Below are positions 4,099 to 6,371 of a stretch of DNA of 6,371 nt, piece by piece. Under the pieces are notes generated by a model. It was not told the origin of the DNA. It was given only the letters and a program-made list of their open reading frames with translations, and did not search any database. Origin of the DNA: Desulfuromonadales bacterium (GTDB lineage: Bacteria > Desulfobacterota > Desulfuromonadia > Desulfuromonadales > JACZKF01); contig JACZKF010000085.1 in assembly GCA_014860175.1 (NCBI GenBank), positions 1 through 6,371 of the forward strand, given 5' to 3'. Made by a program: the position numbers and the translations under genes. Position 1 is the first letter of the stretch. Each line of letters opens with the position of its first letter.

Positions 4099-5238
4099 AT
4101 GTCTGCAAAAATCGCTCTTATCACGGGTATCACTGGGCAGGACGGAGCCTATCTGGCCGAGTTTCTGCTGAAGAAGGGGTACATCGTCCATGGCGTCAAG
4201 CGCCGGGCGTCGCTGTTCAACACCGACCGCATCGACCACCTCTACCAGGATCCGCACGTGGAGCACCGCAACCTCATCCTCCACTACGGCGACCTGACCG
4301 ACTCGACCAACCTGATCCGCATCATCCAGCAGGTCCAGCCGGACGAGATCTACAATCTCGCCGCCATGTCGCACGTCGCCGTCTCCTTCGAGACCCCCGA
4401 GTACACCGCCAACGCCGACGGCCTCGGCACCTTGCGCATCCTCGAAGCGATCCGCATCCTCGGGCTGGAGAAGAAGAGCCGCTTCTACCAGGCCTCGACC
4501 TCGGAGCTCTACGGCCTGGTGCAGGAGACGCCGCAGAAGGAGACGACCCCCTTCTATCCCCGCTCCCCCTACGCCGTGGCCAAGCTCTACGCCTACTGGA
4601 TCACCGCCAACTACCGCGAAGCCTACGGCATGTACGCCTGCAACGGCATCCTGTTCAACCACGAATCGCCGATCCGCGGCGAAACGTTCGTCACCCGCAA
4701 GATCACCCGCGCCGTCGCCCGCATCGCCCTCGGCCTGCAGGAGTGCCTCTGGCTCGGCAACCTGAACGCCCTGCGCGACTGGGGACACGCCCGCGACTAC
4801 GTCGAGATGCAGTGGCTGATGCTGCAGCAGGAGCAGCCCGAAGATTTCGTCATCGCCACCGGCGTCCAGTACAGCGTCCGCCAGATGGTCGAAGAAGCCT
4901 GCCAGGTCGCCGGCATAAAACTGCGCTGGGAAGGGGAGGGGAAGGAGGAAGTCGGCATCGTCGAGGCCGTCGCGGGTGATAATTCAAAATTCAAAATTCA
5001 AAATTCAAAATTGTCCGCCGGCGACGTCGTCATCCGCATCGACCCCCGCTACTACCGCCCGACGGAGGTCGAGACACTGCTTGGCGACCCGACCAAGGCC
5101 CGGGTGAAACTCGGCTGGACGCCGACGACGACGTTTCAGGAACTGGTAAGGGAGATGGTGCTGTCGGATCTGGACGATGCCAAACGCGATGAACTGTGCC
5201 GCCGGCATGGGTTTAGTACCTTCGACTACCACGAATAA
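4099..5238 (+). CDS. gmd: GDP-mannose 4,6-dehydratase
   Basis: Full-length, 379 residues, close to E. coli Gmd throughout. This extended short-chain dehydrogenase uses NADP(H) to convert GDP-D-mannose to GDP-4-keto-6-deoxy-D-mannose in the cytoplasm, the first step to GDP-fucose and related deoxysugars. Visible marks are the glycine motif GITGQDG (10-16), KRRASLFNTDRIDHLYQDPH (34-53), the catalytic T134 and E136 in STSELYG, Y158-x3-K162 (YAVAK), and C-terminal DPRYYRPTEVETLLGDPTKA (315-334). AAAGG lies 7 nt before the ATG. Oddity: residues 295-305 (NSKFKIQNSKL) are encoded by a 7-nt tandem repeat, ATTCAAA x4, which replaces and lengthens by about six residues the loop that reads TGHDAPGVKPGD in E. 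coli. The frame stays open and all catalytic residues are intact, so the enzyme is probably active. A 230-residue frame on the opposite strand is a shadow. Confidence 0.97.
   Translation: MSAKIALITGITGQDGAYLAEFLLKKGYIVHGVKRRASLFNTDRIDHLYQDPHVEHRNLILHYGDLTDSTNLIRIIQQVQPDEIYNLAAMSHVAVSFETPEYTANADGLGTLRILEAIRILGLEKKSRFYQASTSELYGLVQETPQKETTPFYPRSPYAVAKLYAYWITANYREAYGMYACNGILFNHESPIRGETFVTRKITRAVARIALGLQECLWLGNLNALRDWGHARDYVEMQWLMLQQEQPEDFVIATGVQYSVRQMVEEACQVAGIKLRWEGEGKEEVGIVEAVAGDNSKFKIQNSKLSAGDVVIRIDPRYYRPTEVETLLGDPTKARVKLGWTPTTTFQELVREMVLSDLDDAKRDELCRRHGFSTFDYHE
4982..5009. repeat. 7-nt tandem repeat, copy 4 (ATTCAAA x4) inside gmd
   Basis: Four perfect ATTCAAA units and a partial fifth lie within the coding sequence of gmd and encode NSKFKIQNSKL in frame. 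The AT-rich block stands out sharply from the GC-rich codons on both sides. The same unit, inverted, lies upstream of the gene at 4046-4073. Confidence 0.92.
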
Positions 5239-5249
5239 CTTTGAATCAA

Positions 5250-5282
5250 ATTAGCCACGAATGCACACGAATACACACAAAT
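5250..5282 (+). repeat. left inverted repeat of the GxxExxY cassette
   Basis: This 33-nt sequence starts ATTAGCCACGAAT, 11 nt after the gmd stop. It matches the reverse complement of 5693-5725 with two mismatches and the solo copy at 860-892 with one. Internally it repeats CACGAAT with about 10-nt spacing. Confidence 0.92.
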
Positions 5283-5308
5283 GAAGATGCCAAACACATG
5301 GAGGGGAA

Positions 5309-5686
5309 ATGGAGACGAGGGAAGTTGTTTACCGGGATCTTTCTTATGAAGTGATGGCGGCAGTTTTCGAGGTGCAGAACACCTTGGGCTCTGGCTTCCT
5401 CGAAAAGGTTTATGAGAATGCACTCTTGGTTGAGCTGAAAGGGCGCGGAATTCTGGCCGAGGCGCAGAAAGAAATCCAAGTCATCTACAAAGGGGTTCAA
5501 GTCGGGTCATATTATGCCGATTTACTTGTCAATAACGAAATCATTGTGGAACTTAAATCCACGGAAGCCATCAGCAAAACCCATGAGGCTCAACTTCTGA
5601 ATTACCTTAAGGCCACCGGAATGAAGCTCGGCCTGCTAATAAATTTTGGAAAAACCCGCCTGGAGCATAAAAGATTTGTGATTTGA
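5309..5686 (+). CDS. GxxExxY family protein (PD-(D/E)XK nuclease-like fold)
   Basis: At 125 residues this is the normal length of the GxxExxY family (PDDEXK_3 type). The naming motif is G29-F-L-E32-K-V-Y35. Downstream, YYADLLV with D71, then IIVELKS with E81 and K83, forms the D...E-x-K pattern of PD-(D/E)XK nucleases, followed by a Q95-LLNYL helix common in the fold. The biological role of the family is not established to my knowledge; nuclease activity is inferred from the residues. The ATG has GGAGGGG (5300-5306) very close upstream, only 2-4 nt away. The gene sits between gmd and fcl, is framed by near-perfect 33-bp inverted repeats, and interrupts what would otherwise be a tightly spaced pair. 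It has no evident link to fucose synthesis and looks like a passenger or a mobile unit. Confidence 0.9.
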   Translation: METREVVYRDLSYEVMAAVFEVQNTLGSGFLEKVYENALLVELKGRGILAEAQKEIQVIYKGVQVGSYYADLLVNNEIIVELKSTEAISKTHEAQLLNYLKATGMKLGLLINFGKTRLEHKRFVI

Positions 5687-5692
5687 TTTTGT

Positions 5693-5725
5693 ATTAGTGT
5701 GTATTCGTGTGAATTCGTGGCTAAT
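5693..5725 (-). repeat. right inverted repeat of the GxxExxY cassette
   Basis: Reverse complement of 5250-5282 with two mismatches; it ends GTGGCTAAT. It begins 6 nt after the stop of the GxxExxY gene and ends just before the AAGGA ribosome binding site of fcl (5727-5731). Confidence 0.92.
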
Positions 5726-5737
5726 AAAGGATCTTGA

Positions 5738-6371
5738 ATGCAAAGAGATGCAAAAATATTCGTAGCTGGTCATCGTGGTCTGGTCGGGTCGGCAATCGTC
5801 AGGCAGTTGCAGGCCGAGGGCTACAGGAACCTTCTTCTTCGTACCCGTTCTGAACTCGATCTGACCGACCAGGCCGCCGTGGCTTCCTTCTTCGCGGCGG
5901 AGAAGCCGGAGTATGTGTTTCTGGCGGCGGCGAAGGTGGGCGGGATTGTGGCGAACAATGTCTACCGGGCCGACTTTATCTACGAGAACCTGGCGATCCA
6001 GAATAACGTCATCCATCAGAGCTGGCTCAACGGGGTGAAGAAGCTGCTGTTTCTCGGCAGCACCTGCATCTACCCGCGCGACTGTCCGCAGCCGATGCGG
6101 GAGGAGTCGCTGCTGACCGGGGAGCTGGAGTACACCAACGAGCCGTACGCCATCGCCAAAATCGCCGGCATCAAGATGTGTGAGAGCTACAACCTGCAGT
6201 ACGGCACCAACTTCATCTCGGTCATGCCGACCAACCTCTACGGCCCCGGCGACAATTTCGACCTGGAGAAGTCGCATGTGCTGCCGGCGCTGCTGCGCAA
6301 GATGCATCTGGCCCGGCTGCTGGAGGCCGGCGATGAGGCGGGAGTGGCGGCCGACCTGGGGGTGGCGGGGA
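5738..6371 (+). CDS. fcl: GDP-L-fucose synthase (partial, C-terminus beyond window)
   Basis: The first 211 residues of GDP-4-keto-6-deoxy-D-mannose 3,5-epimerase/4-reductase (Fcl/WcaG), which turns the Gmd product into GDP-L-fucose with NADPH. Marks: the glycine motif G11-HRG-LVG17, the AAAKVGGI block (63-70), catalytic S108, C110, Y137 and K141 (GSTCIYP and YAIAK), NLYGPGDNFD (166-175) and H180. Each catalytic residue is exactly one position later than in E. coli Fcl (S107, C109, Y136, K140, H179), which supports the chosen ATG. AAGGA lies 6 nt before the start. The gene runs open to the window end, so about a third is missing. With gmd upstream it completes the two-step pathway. An opposite-strand frame over it is a shadow. 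Confidence 0.96.
   Translation, partial: MQRDAKIFVAGHRGLVGSAIVRQLQAEGYRNLLLRTRSELDLTDQAAVASFFAAEKPEYVFLAAAKVGGIVANNVYRADFIYENLAIQNNVIHQSWLNGVKKLLFLGSTCIYPRDCPQPMREESLLTGELEYTNEPYAIAKIAGIKMCESYNLQYGTNFISVMPTNLYGPGDNFDLEKSHVLPALLRKMHLARLLEAGDEAGVAADLGVAG

Noticed and set aside
4096..4788. Open frame of 230 residues opposite gmd
   Set aside because: Its composition (V, G, E, A rich) is typical of the antisense frame of a GC-rich gene, and the plus strand clearly encodes Gmd.
816..5009. 7-nt tandem repeats as a CRISPR array
   Set aside because: Units are contiguous 7-mers with no spacers, and there are no cas genes.
5636..6307. Open frame of 223 residues opposite fcl
   Set aside because: Antisense shadow of Fcl, whose catalytic residues are all present on the plus strand.

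Overview
The window looks like chromosomal DNA of a GC-rich Gram-negative bacterium. A Desulfuromonadales/Geobacter-like member of the Desulfobacterota is my best guess. That guess rests on the general style: sugar-nucleotide genes, small toxin-antitoxin cassettes, and many short intergenic repeats of kinds I associate with such genomes. It is an inference, not a database result. No rRNA, tRNA or CRISPR array is visible.

Layout. On the minus strand at the left edge is a two-gene MntA/HepT toxin-antitoxin operon (about 16-656), with a candidate promoter at 689-717. Roughly 1.4 kb of non-coding, repeat-rich DNA follows (about 720-2020). A plus-strand HigB/HigA toxin-antitoxin pair lies at 2113-2705. 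A second repeat-rich stretch of about 1.3 kb follows (2701-3980). The right third is a plus-strand GDP-L-fucose pathway: a 21-codon remnant of a gmd-like gene (3987-4052), an intact gmd (4099-5238), a small GxxExxY/PD-(D/E)XK-type ORF bounded by 33-bp inverted repeats (5309-5686 inside 5250-5725), and the 5' part of fcl (5738 to the window end). Gmd converts GDP-D-mannose to GDP-4-keto-6-deoxy-D-mannose, and Fcl epimerises and reduces that to GDP-L-fucose, so this is probably the edge of a surface-polysaccharide locus.

The non-coding DNA is not featureless. It holds a repeat family with a 13-bp-arm hairpin core, present in both orientations. Minus-oriented forms (A1, A2, A3, fragment A4) alternate with plus-oriented forms (B1, B2, fragment B3), and higBA sits inside the array. 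A 7-nt tandem repeat (ATTTTGA/GTTTTGA type) occurs at four places. One copy lies in-frame inside gmd, and another marks the exact point where the gmd remnant breaks off. A third family (TTAGCCACGAAT type) flanks the GxxExxY cassette and has a solo copy at 860-892.

The most interesting points are: (1) the GxxExxY ORF as a 476-bp inverted-repeat cassette inserted between gmd and the ribosome binding site of fcl; (2) the 7-nt repeat captured inside the gmd coding sequence and at the break of the gmd remnant; (3) the alternating-orientation repeat array around higBA, with a stem in the B form whose two differences between copies both keep pairing through G-U wobble. I see no clear new defence system with several genes. 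The cassette-plus-repeat architecture is the best candidate for something undescribed.
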